In this document: in pieces, positions 1-6,058 of the stretch
How the letters are laid out: each line of letters opens with the position of its first letter
Numbering within the stretch: position 1 is the first letter of the stretch
DNA from: DASRHY01 sp046765875
GTDB taxonomy: Bacteria; Actinomycetota; Actinomycetes; Propionibacteriales; Kribbellaceae
Direction of reading: 5' to 3'
Length of the DNA: 10,707 nt
Assembly (NCBI GenBank): GCA_046765875.1
Contig: JBKPSJ010000282.1
Location: 1 to 10,707 of the forward strand
The notes under the pieces: generated by a model
What the model was told of the DNA's origin: nothing
Seen by the model: the letters and a program-made list of their open reading frames with translations, nothing else
Databases searched by the model: none
Made by a program: the position numbers and the translations under genes

Positions 1-1
1 G

Positions 2-955
2 GTCGAGGTCGATCTACTCCGAGGCGAGTGGGCCGACCCGCGCCTTGGCCGCACGACCTTCGGGGAATGGGCCGACCGCTGGCTCGACAGCACCGTGAAC
101 CTGCGGGCCAACACCAAGGCCGGCTATCGCACCATCCTTCGCCAGTATCTGCGGCCGGCGTTCGGGTCCTACCCGCTGGCCAGCATCGACGTGCTGGCAA
201 TCCGCACCTGGCTGGCCAGGCTGGAGGCCGAAGGCGTCGGCCAGGCGACCCGCGCCAAGGCTTACCGGCTGCTGGCCCGCATCCTCGGAGCAGCGGTGGA
301 GGCCCGCTACCTGGCCGTCAACCCCTGCAGCATCCGCGGAGCCGCCAGCGACGGCACCTCGGAGATGCGGATCGCCACCGTCGAGCAAGTGGCCGCCATC
401 GCCGAGCAGCTGCCACCGCGCTACCGGGCCCTGGTGCTGGTGGCCGCGTTCGCTGGGCTGCGCTGGGGCGAGTTGGTTGGGCTGCGCCGCAAGCGCGTCG
501 ACCTGGAGCGCGGCACGGTGACGGTGGCCGAGCAGTTGGTGGAGGTCAACGGCGCATTCTCGGTCGGCCCGCCGAAGAGCGCCGCGGGGCGCCGGATGGT
601 CGTGCTCCCGGACGCCGTCGTTGCCGCGCTGGCCCAGCACCTGGTCCACTACGCCGCCCAGCCACCGGATGCCTTCGTATTCCTCAGCAGTCAGGGCAAA
701 CATCTCCGCCGCAGCAATTTCAACCGCCGAGTCTGGCAGCCCGCCACCCGAGCGGCAGGGCTTGAAGGGCTCCGGGTGCATGACCTGCGCCATACCGCGG
801 GCACGCTTGCCACCGCCGCCGGCGGCTCGCTGCGTGAGGTTATGCAGCGGCTGGGCCACTCCACCACCGTGGCCGCCGTACGCTACCAACACGTTATGGC
901 CGAGCGGGACGCCGCCATCGCCCGCGAGCTGAACCGGCTGATCGAGGGTGGCTGA
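2..955 (+). CDS. Tyrosine recombinase/integrase, 5' end outside the window
   Basis: This is the C-terminal 317 residues of a phage-type site-specific integrase, the enzyme that inserts and excises a mobile element by strand exchange between attP and attB. The frame is open to the left edge and the residues before the GTG at 95 read as normal integrase sequence, so that GTG is not the start. A SAM-like core-binding domain lies at about 55-290. The catalytic domain follows: first Arg in GLRWGE at 461-463, a candidate beta-hairpin Lys in PPKS at about 575, the HDLRHT box at 779-796 with His 779-781 and Arg 788-790, LGHS with His 857-859, and nucleophile Tyr 884-886. All expected active-site residues are present, so the enzyme looks intact as far as can be seen. 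The family resembles integrases of actinobacterial integrative elements (pSAM2-like). A tRNA-Thr half lies 100 bp downstream, which fits its attachment site. Recombinase family is confident; the element's identity is not. Confidence 0.93.
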   Translation, partial: VEVDLLRGEWADPRLGRTTFGEWADRWLDSTVNLRANTKAGYRTILRQYLRPAFGSYPLASIDVLAIRTWLARLEAEGVGQATRAKAYRLLARILGAAVEARYLAVNPCSIRGAASDGTSEMRIATVEQVAAIAEQLPPRYRALVLVAAFAGLRWGELVGLRRKRVDLERGTVTVAEQLVEVNGAFSVGPPKSAAGRRMVVLPDAVVAALAQHLVHYAAQPPDAFVFLSSQGKHLRRSNFNRRVWQPATRAAGLEGLRVHDLRHTAGTLATAAGGSLREVMQRLGHSTTVAAVRYQHVMAERDAAIARELNRLIEGG

Positions 956-1014
956 GCGGCGCTATGGCACGGAGATGGCACGCTGGCCGGGCAGCCCATC
1001 CCTACCGATGTGAG

Positions 1015-1037
1015 AGGCCGGGTGCTGGACCCGGCCT
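1015..1037. terminator. Perfect 9-bp inverted repeat, probable terminator
   Basis: AGGCCGGGT and ACCCGGCCT form a perfect 9-bp GC-rich stem around a 5-base loop (GCTGG). It lies 60 bp after the integrase stop on the plus strand and 18 bp beyond the CCA end of the tRNA-Thr half on the minus strand, so it could end transcription in either direction. A T-tract is weak or absent (GTTTCT further on, plus strand), as is common for high-GC actinobacterial terminators. It could instead be a structural part of the attachment region. Confidence 0.55.
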
Positions 1038-1054
1038 GACCTGCGGTTTCTAAG

Positions 1055-1100
1055 TGGAGCCCCCCGCCGGAATCGAACCGGCGACCCCATCCTTACCATG
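1055..1100 (-). other. 3' half of tRNA-Thr (GGT), likely attachment-site core
   Basis: Read on the minus strand this is a clean 3' half of a tRNA. It has anticodon loop ATGGTAA (U33, anticodon GGT, two purines after), 3' anticodon strand GGATG, variable bases GGGTC, T-arm GCCGG-TTCGATT-CCGGC with a perfect 5-bp stem, 3' acceptor strand GGGGGGC, discriminator T and CCA. The 5' side does not continue as a tRNA: the expected CATCC anticodon strand is altered, and no GCCCCCC acceptor partner appears upstream. Similarity stopping at the anticodon loop is what tyrosine integrases leave when they recombine into a tRNA gene. It is therefore read as attP, attL or attR of the adjacent integrase's element, not as a functional tRNA. 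Confidence 0.75.
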
Positions 1101-1154
1101 AATCTTGCACACACCGCTGTGCAGATCAGCCATCCCGCAGGTCGCTGGCGACCG

Positions 1155-1183
1155 TTGACCGCCGAGTAATGTGCTCTTAATTG
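1155..1183 (+). promoter_or_regulatory. Candidate promoter, TTGACC-17-TAATTG
   Basis: TTGACC (1155-1160) and TAATTG (1178-1183) are separated by 17 bp, resembling -35 and -10 elements of a housekeeping sigma factor. The -10 lacks the usual final T. It would give a leader of about 260 bases before the GTG at 1449. Such matches occur by chance and nothing else supports it. Confidence 0.25.
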
Positions 1184-1436
1184 GTCGCAGGTGTGGCGGT
1201 GGGTGGAGGACTACTACGCCGCACCACTCGGAGATGGCCACCGCTCGATACGCTGCTAGTGGCCCAGTCCGTCGCCCCGGCGTTGCGGTTGGCCACCGTG
1301 GCGGGAACGATCGTAGTGTCTTGCTTAGCCAAGTCGAACTCCCTGCCCGAGCTGCGACGAACCCGTAGCGCAGATCGAATGCCTTGGCTGGCAGGCGTGG
1401 CTCGCTCGTAGTGCGGCATACGTCGATACTTGGCCT

Positions 1437-1442
1437 GGGAGG
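1437..1442 (+). promoter_or_regulatory. Ribosome binding site deciding the GTG start at 1449
   Basis: GGGAGG is a near-perfect Shine-Dalgarno sequence ending 6 bases before the GTG at 1449. The later in-frame ATG at 1476 has only a weak purine-rich stretch before it. The GTG is therefore preferred. Confidence 0.6.
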
Positions 1443-1448
1443 CCGAAT

Positions 1449-2750
1449 GTGGGGGCGGTGGGGCGAGTGGGCACGATGACTGCGGTGAGCGAGAGTGAGT
1501 TCGCCAACGCCTGCCACAACGGACAGGTCCTCGACTGTGCCGATCGCAGCGAGCACCGCTCGGTCGACGCCGCGCTGATTCGCCGGTACTGCCGTGAACA
1601 CCATCAGGTCATCGATCCCCACGGCATCCGAGTACGCAACGCCAGCGTGGCGGGCGTGCTGGACCTGGCGGGCTTGGACGTACCCTTTCCGCTGCACTTC
1701 GACCGGTGCCGGTTCGAGGCTGCCCCCGTCCTCGACGGCGCCAGCCTGTATAGCCTCGCGTTTACCGGCTGCTCGCGGCTGCCGGGCCTCTTGGCCAATG
1801 GAGTTCATGTGCGTCGAGATCTTGACCTCTCCTGCTCGTACATCACGGGCGGGCACCGCACCAGCGCCAGCACATCGAAGCGGGCGGCGATCTGGTTGTG
1901 CGAGGCGGAGATCGGCGGTCGGCTGCTGTGTGTGGACACCGTCATCCATGCCGATGGGGAGCGAGCTCTGCAGGCCGACCGGATCCGCGTCGGCGGTACC
2001 GTTCGACTCCTGCACCGCTTCACGGCCGTCGGGGAACTGCGGTTGCTGGGCGCCCACATTGACGGCTCGCTCGACCTGACCGGCGCAAGCATCGAATGTT
2101 CCGATGGTCCAGCGGTTGATCTGGGCGACGCGGTGATCGGCGGTAGCGTCTTTCTCATCGACGACGCCTCGCACCGCCGCCTGGTCATCCACGGCCGGCT
2201 CGACATGGGCAGCGCCCGGATACAAGGGCAACTGCTGGTCCGCAACGCCACCATCAAGGAGCCACCGAGCGGCCCGGTCGGCAGTGGCTATTCCATGCGC
2301 CGCCGGGATGGAACGGCCTGGAGTGCCCCACGCTTGTTCGTCGGCGCCGAGGTCGCACTTGAAGGAGCCTGCGAGATCATCGGCGGGGTCGACCTGTCGC
2401 TCAGCGAACTGAGCAGCCTCTCTGTGCAACCCAAGTGCACCCTGCGCCGGCGGGCGAATCGCGCTGGATCTGACCAACGCCGAGTTGCGATCAAGCCTCA
2501 CCCTGTCGCCGAGGGTGGCAGTCCAGGGAACTATCCGGCTTACCGGGGCGCGCATTCACGGCGACTTGTCGCTACGAGGCGTCCGCCTCAGCGCGCCACG
2601 GGGCTGGTCGCTGGTGGCCGCGCACGGCATCGTCGTCGACGGCGAGGTCCAACTGGAGGGGCTCAGTGCCACCGGCGGAGCGCTCCGGTTCCGCAGTGCC
2701 ACCCTGGGCAGCGGCCTCGTCGCGGCCAGGGCTTGCTTGAACAGCCCTGA
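1449..2750 (+). CDS. Membrane-anchored beta-repeat protein, N-terminal part (frameshifted)
   Basis: This frame encodes the N-terminal ~330 residues of a protein made of short repeats of the form x-A-x-I-x-G-x-L-x-L, seen at about residues 59-76, 116-132, 153-166, 178-191, 199-215, 228-237, 254-268 and 309-322. Such repeats suggest a right-handed beta-helix or pentapeptide-like fold. Actinobacterial homologues are often labelled 'membrane-associated oxidoreductase', but I see no cofactor motif and would not assign an enzyme activity. Around 2413-2455 the repeat pattern leaves this frame and continues in the next one; the residues after about 335, up to the stop at 2750, are Arg/Gly-rich out-of-frame sequence and probably not part of the native protein. 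The start is the GTG with a good ribosome binding site 6 bases upstream. The gene is either a frameshift pseudogene or carries a sequencing error. Confidence 0.75.
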   Translation: MGAVGRVGTMTAVSESEFANACHNGQVLDCADRSEHRSVDAALIRRYCREHHQVIDPHGIRVRNASVAGVLDLAGLDVPFPLHFDRCRFEAAPVLDGASLYSLAFTGCSRLPGLLANGVHVRRDLDLSCSYITGGHRTSASTSKRAAIWLCEAEIGGRLLCVDTVIHADGERALQADRIRVGGTVRLLHRFTAVGELRLLGAHIDGSLDLTGASIECSDGPAVDLGDAVIGGSVFLIDDASHRRLVIHGRLDMGSARIQGQLLVRNATIKEPPSGPVGSGYSMRRRDGTAWSAPRLFVGAEVALEGACEIIGGVDLSLSELSSLSVQPKCTLRRRANRAGSDQRRVAIKPHPVAEGGSPGNYPAYRGAHSRRLVATRRPPQRATGLVAGGRARHRRRRRGPTGGAQCHRRSAPVPQCHPGQRPRRGQGLLEQP

Positions 2751-3762
2751 GGGCTACACGTTGAACCTGCACCAAGCCGTCGTCAGGGGTTCCGTCCTCC
2801 TGGTCGACGGGTTTGAGTCGCACGGCCTCGTGAAGCTCAACAGGTCCACGATCGAAGGCCGTCTCGATTGCACCGACGGCGTGTTCACCAGTCCGGGAGG
2901 ATCACCGGGCAACAAGCGCGGTCACGCCATCGAGGCAATCTCGGCGACCGTACGTGGCGGGATGTACTTGGGCTGGCGATCGGTCACGCCGAGCGTGGAT
3001 CTCTCCAATGCCGCCACGACGATCCTGGCTGACGACCCAGGGAACTGGCCGTCCCAGTTCGTCGTCTCCGGTCTCACCTACGACCGCTATGAGCAGTCCC
3101 GCCATCCGGGTACTGGCCAGGTGTGGGACTGGCAACGACGCCGGAACTGGCTACGGGGACAGCAGATCTACGATTCGGGCCCGTACGAGCACGCGGCCCG
3201 GGTGTTCCGCCAACACGGCTACTCACGCGACGCCGAGCGACTTCTGATCGCCCAACGCACCGACGCGCGGCGGACGGGCCCAGCCCGTCAGTCCGCTCCG
3301 AGTAGAGCGCTCGATCGGGCCTATGGCCTCAGTGTCGGCTACGGTTACCGCCCCTGGCGCGTGTTGTACCTGCTCGCCGTCCTGCTCACCATGGTGGCAG
3401 CATCACTGTGGGCTCCCACGACGCAGGCCACGCTACGGGCGACGGGCGCCGGCGGCACCGTCTACACCACCCAGGGACCGATAGGATCCACACCCAGCCT
3501 CACCTCCGCCGGGCAGGCCGTCAGCAGCCCAGACGCCTGCGGCGACGGACGGGTCCGCTGCTTCAATCCGTTCTTTTACGCCGTTGACACCGTGATCCCG
3601 CTCGTATCGTTGGATCAGCGAGCAGTGTGGTATCCGGATCCACACGCCCACCCGCCATGGGGCCGGATCATGGAATGGTGGCTGCACATCGCGACGCTCA
3701 TCGGGTGGACGCTGTCATCGATCTTCGTGCTCTCGTTCGCCCGGCTTGCCCGGAGCCCGTAG
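2485..3762 (+). CDS. Membrane-anchored beta-repeat protein, C-terminal part (frameshifted)
   Basis: This is the continuation of the preceding gene after a one-base shift. The start at 2485 is only the first start-like codon (TTG); the homologous frame is open from 2413 and already reads as repeat sequence (RIALDLTNAEL) before it. Counting from 2485, further G-x-L-x-L repeats run to about residue 175. A helical segment follows (YEHAARVFRQHGYSRDAERL, about 234-253), then the family-like motif YGLSVGYGYRPWR (280-292). A first membrane helix spans about 291-310, a loop of some 90 residues contains FNPFFYAVDTVIPLVSLDQ (360-378), and a second helix spans about 399-418. The repeats therefore probably sit on one side of the membrane, held by a C-terminal two-helix anchor. 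Joined to the first part with one base removed, the span 1449-3762 gives 771 codons including the stop. Function is unknown; no catalytic residues are recognised. Confidence 0.75.
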   Translation: MRSSLTLSPRVAVQGTIRLTGARIHGDLSLRGVRLSAPRGWSLVAAHGIVVDGEVQLEGLSATGGALRFRSATLGSGLVAARACLNSPEGYTLNLHQAVVRGSVLLVDGFESHGLVKLNRSTIEGRLDCTDGVFTSPGGSPGNKRGHAIEAISATVRGGMYLGWRSVTPSVDLSNAATTILADDPGNWPSQFVVSGLTYDRYEQSRHPGTGQVWDWQRRRNWLRGQQIYDSGPYEHAARVFRQHGYSRDAERLLIAQRTDARRTGPARQSAPSRALDRAYGLSVGYGYRPWRVLYLLAVLLTMVAASLWAPTTQATLRATGAGGTVYTTQGPIGSTPSLTSAGQAVSSPDACGDGRVRCFNPFFYAVDTVIPLVSLDQRAVWYPDPHAHPPWGRIMEWWLHIATLIGWTLSSIFVLSFARLARSP

Positions 3763-3860
3763 CCCGGCTATTGGGGTGAAGGATCGAGGATCGTGGCAGC
3801 ACAGCTCCGCGGCCCACCTCGGCGGGCCGATACGCTGCAAGGCTCTGACCTCATGTATCT

Positions 3861-3905
3861 CGGAGCCTGCAGGGGGACTTGAACCCGGAACCTGCTGTTT
3901 AGGAG
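3861..3905 (-). other. Degraded tRNA-like 3' half (anticodon CCT), possible att relic
   Basis: On the minus strand this reads anticodon loop CTCCTAA (U33, anticodon CCT, Arg), 3' anticodon strand ACAGC, variable bases AGGTT, T-arm CCGGG-TTCAAGT-CCCCC, acceptor strand TGCAGGC, discriminator T and CCG in place of CCA. Only three of five T-stem pairs form, and the upstream strand GTTAT pairs poorly with ACAGC. A possible 5' acceptor strand (GCCTAGA) and D-arm remnant (GGTCAGAGC) lie upstream, but with about 12 extra bases. It is not a functional tRNA by eye. It has the same orientation and the same half-tRNA extent as the copy at 1055-1100, so an old attachment-site remnant is likely; a chance resemblance remains possible. 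Confidence 0.4.
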
Positions 3906-4260
3906 ATAACTGCCGATATTCCGCTCTGACCGTTCCAGTCGGGTCTAGGCAGCTCAGGATGGGCGAAGATTCCGGCCAGTGCGCTCTAGTTGGTTGCAGT
4001 AGGGCCTGGTGGAATGACCATGAGAATGACCAGCTGAGCAAGCGTTGAGAGGTGCCCACGGTCCCGCTTGGATGCGTGTCGGCTGGCCGGAAGGGCAGTC
4101 AGTGGCCTGCCGGACCATGCGGGTGGGGGTGAGTTGCGGTTCGGTCGTGGGTCTCGACGGACAAGCGTCAGGCCAATTGTCAAGGTGCCCACGAGAACAC
4201 CTCCGTGCGAGTAAGGGTCGGCTCATCGCTGTGCGGACCAGCGTTTCCGCAGGTTGATAC

Positions 4261-4301
4261 GGACCGTGAGGGACGAAGTTAGGCGTTGTGACCGACGGTC
4301 C
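4261..4301 (-). terminator. Inverted repeat downstream of the FlhA-like operon
   Basis: GGACCGT (4261-4267) and ACGGTCC (4295-4301) form a 7-bp perfect stem around a 27-base loop, starting 35 bases past the stop of the minus-strand operon. A compact alternative is the near-palindrome GACCGACGGTC at 4290-4300. No T-run follows on the minus strand. Position suggests an operon terminator, but the long loop makes this tentative. Confidence 0.3.
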
Positions 4302-4336
4302 TCGTCAATGCCAGTCAGCAAGTCTGTCGACATGTC

Positions 4337-6058
4337 CTAGACGCCGCGGTGTGGCAGGCTGTGCGGGATCCTCGGGACGCGCTGCCCTCGCCGGCTGGGG
4401 CGGACGGTCGGCTGGCTCGGTGGCGCCGGGGTGTCCGTGGGTGGGTGGTGCCCATCGGCCTCCACGGTCCTGACATCCTGGCGCAGCTCCGCCTCCGCGA
4501 CGACCGGGACCTCGGGGAGCTCCCCGGCTATCTGGTCGCGGACCACCCGGCGGGTCAGGGGGTCGCGGACCAGCAAGACGAAGCGGGTGGTGCGCTCGGG
4601 GAGGCGGGAGCGTGCCTGCCAGACCGCGGCCAGCACCTCCTCCCGCAACTCCTCCGACACGCTCTGGGCACTGGAAGGCCCGCGATCCGCAGCGACCGTC
4701 TCGTGGAGGCGTTCCTCAAGCTGCTCGGGCAAGCGGATGGCGCACAGCCGCTTGGCGACGAGGTCTCCCAGCCGGTAGCCGTGGGTCAGGCGGTTGCGGA
4801 GGCCGCTTCCGCTCCGCACGAACGCCAGGTACCGGCTCCATAGCGGGCCGGGAGGTGCGGACGGCTCGCCGGGGACAGGGAGGCGGTCGTCGAGCACGAC
4901 ATGCCGGTGGGCGTCCACGGGGATGGTGTCGTACTGCACCAGCCGCTCGAGAAGCGCCCGCAGGTCGCGGATGGTCACCTGCTCTTCCAGGAGGGCGCGC
5001 AGGACCCGTGTCAGGTCCCCGAGGGCTATACGCTCCAGGGTGGCGGACACCAGCTTAGGGAAGACCTCGGCCAGCCGGGCCAAGGCCCATTCCACGTCTT
5101 CGATGCCGAGCAGCCGGCCGGCTTGCCGGCGCAGCTCGGCACCGACGTCGCTCGCCGGTGACGAGACCGGCACGGGAGGGGTCACCAGGTTGTTCACGGT
5201 GAGCCTCAGCACACGCTCCGGCAGGTCGTTCTCACGCCGCAGGACGAGGTTGGGGACCCGGAGGCCAAGATCCTCGAACAGCTTGCGCTCCATCCGCGTG
5301 AATGCGGCGCGCACGTCCTCTGCGATGCGCTCGGAGTACACCGGCAGGGTCGGCTCCTCCACATCACCGGTGACGAGCTGGCGGAACAGGGCCGCAGAGA
5401 CCAGGATCTCGACGTGATCCGGCCGCCAGGCGGCAAGCGCCTCGACGGTGTCCCGCACCGGCCTGGCGGTACGTTCGCCGTCGGCCAGTGCCTCCGCCAA
5501 GGCTTCGGCGCTCGGCAGCAGCCCGAACGCCAGCAGCTCCTCCTGCGTCTCGCGGGCGCTGTCCGACACGGGTCCCTCTCCGGGCTGGACCGGCCCAAGC
5601 AGGCATTCGGGCCGCTCGAAGGCGACCTCAACCGCCAGCTGACCGACGAATCGCAGGGCCAGCTTCCAGTCCTCGTCAGCGGCGTCCGCGGCCGTGAGTT
5701 CCTCCAGGAAGCTGGTGAACCAGCCGTCCGGGAAGCCATTCTGCGACGGCGGTGCTTGCCGTCGCGGTACGTCGGCGCGGTTCGGGGCGACCGCCAGCCA
5801 TACGCGCGTCATCAGCTCCGGCGCGAACGGTTGCAGCCGCCCGTGCACGCGCACCCTGACCGCCCGGGTAGGCTCGCCCGGGTGCAGGCGCACCTCGGGT
5901 TCGCTGGCTAGGCCGAGCCGTTGCAGTCGCCCCTTGAGGTCGGCCTCGATCGTGGGCAGCACAACGAGGGGCCAAGTCGACGCGGCCGCCAGCGGCGGAG
6001 GCACCTCGACCGTGACGGGGACTAGGGGGGGGATGGCCAGGCTGGGGACGTCCATCAT
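4337..6058 (-). CDS. Soluble FlhA-cytoplasmic-domain-like (FHIPEP) protein, 573 aa
   Basis: Residues 215-535 follow the order of the FlhA cytoplasmic domain. An extended strand (HVEILVSAALF) and helix lead into DLGLRVPNLVLRREND (263-278, compare FlhA LGF-VPPVRIRDN) and LRLTVNNL. Then come LLGIEDVEWALARL (316-329, compare LLGRQEVQxLLD) and LTRVLRALLEEQVTIRDLR (349-367, compare LQRVLQxLLxExVxIRDLR). The last part is RFVLLVRDPLTRRVVRDQ (492-509) with ELPEVPVVAEAEL (513-525, compare LPxLPVLSxNEL). FlhA's eight membrane helices are absent; no signal peptide or membrane segment is seen, so the protein is probably cytosolic. Residues 375-427 look like an insertion, and residues 536-573 form a Pro/Arg-rich tail. 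Residues 11-78 look like a second copy of the 215-295 module. In flagellar export this domain forms a ring that receives chaperone-substrate complexes; whether that holds here is unknown. The first ATG overlaps the upstream stop by 4 bases (ATGA), indicating translational coupling. A second ATG follows directly at 6055. The homology is judged by eye from motifs. Confidence 0.85.
   Translation of the reverse strand: MMDVPSLAIPPLVPVTVEVPPPLAAASTWPLVVLPTIEADLKGRLQRLGLASEPEVRLHPGEPTRAVRVRVHGRLQPFAPELMTRVWLAVAPNRADVPRRQAPPSQNGFPDGWFTSFLEELTAADAADEDWKLALRFVGQLAVEVAFERPECLLGPVQPGEGPVSDSARETQEELLAFGLLPSAEALAEALADGERTARPVRDTVEALAAWRPDHVEILVSAALFRQLVTGDVEEPTLPVYSERIAEDVRAAFTRMERKLFEDLGLRVPNLVLRRENDLPERVLRLTVNNLVTPPVPVSSPASDVGAELRRQAGRLLGIEDVEWALARLAEVFPKLVSATLERIALGDLTRVLRALLEEQVTIRDLRALLERLVQYDTIPVDAHRHVVLDDRLPVPGEPSAPPGPLWSRYLAFVRSGSGLRNRLTHGYRLGDLVAKRLCAIRLPEQLEERLHETVAADRGPSSAQSVSEELREEVLAAVWQARSRLPERTTRFVLLVRDPLTRRVVRDQIAGELPEVPVVAEAELRQDVRTVEADGHHPPTDTPAPPSQPTVRPSRRGQRVPRIPHSLPHRGV

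Larger units (their letters stand above)
956..1448. other. Intergenic region carrying att-like tRNA half
   Basis: No convincing gene lies between the integrase stop and the GTG at 1449. It holds a perfect hairpin (1015-1037), the minus-strand tRNA-Thr half (1055-1100), a possible promoter (1155-1183) and a ribosome binding site (1437-1442). Short open frames of 60-80 codons on both strands at about 1171-1420 overlap one another, have no recognisable protein and were not called. If the tRNA half is an att core, the integrase arm-binding and excisionase sites would be expected here, but I could not pick out clear repeats. Confidence 0.6.
3763..4336. other. 574-bp region without a convincing gene
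   Basis: This stretch lies between the convergent stops of the repeat-protein gene (plus) and the FlhA-like gene (minus). It contains a tRNA-like half (3861-3905) and a possible terminator hairpin for the minus-strand operon (4261-4301). An 11-base direct repeat, AGGTGCCCACG, occurs near 4051 and 4184. Open frames here (such as 3954-4226 minus and 4045-4257 plus) overlap on both strands, encode no recognisable protein and are not called. Confidence 0.55.

Noticed and set aside
14..892. 292-codon minus-strand frame opposite the integrase
   Set aside because: The plus-strand frame contains the complete set of tyrosine-recombinase catalytic residues; the antisense frame is Gly/Ala-rich shadow.
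1050..2555. 501-codon open frame on the minus strand, opposite the repeat-protein gene
   Set aside because: It crosses the tRNA half and the intergenic region, its translation has no domain-like pattern, and the opposite strand carries a clear repeat protein. Long antisense frames are expected in high-GC DNA.
1449..3762. Calling the repeat protein an oxidoreductase
   Set aside because: That label is common for similar proteins in databases, but no nucleotide- or cofactor-binding motif is visible.
4051..4194. Direct repeat AGGTGCCCACG, two copies about 130 bp apart
   Set aside because: Only 11 bases and two copies with no extended similarity; not enough for an iteron, CRISPR or att repeat.
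4045..4257. Possible small gene (70 codons, plus strand) in the 574-bp gap
   Set aside because: No clear ribosome binding site, no recognisable protein, and overlapping open frames exist on the other strand.
4337..6058. Assigning the FlhA-like genes to a flagellar or type III secretion system
   Set aside because: No membrane segment and no other export, chaperone or structural gene is in the window, so only the domain resemblance is claimed.
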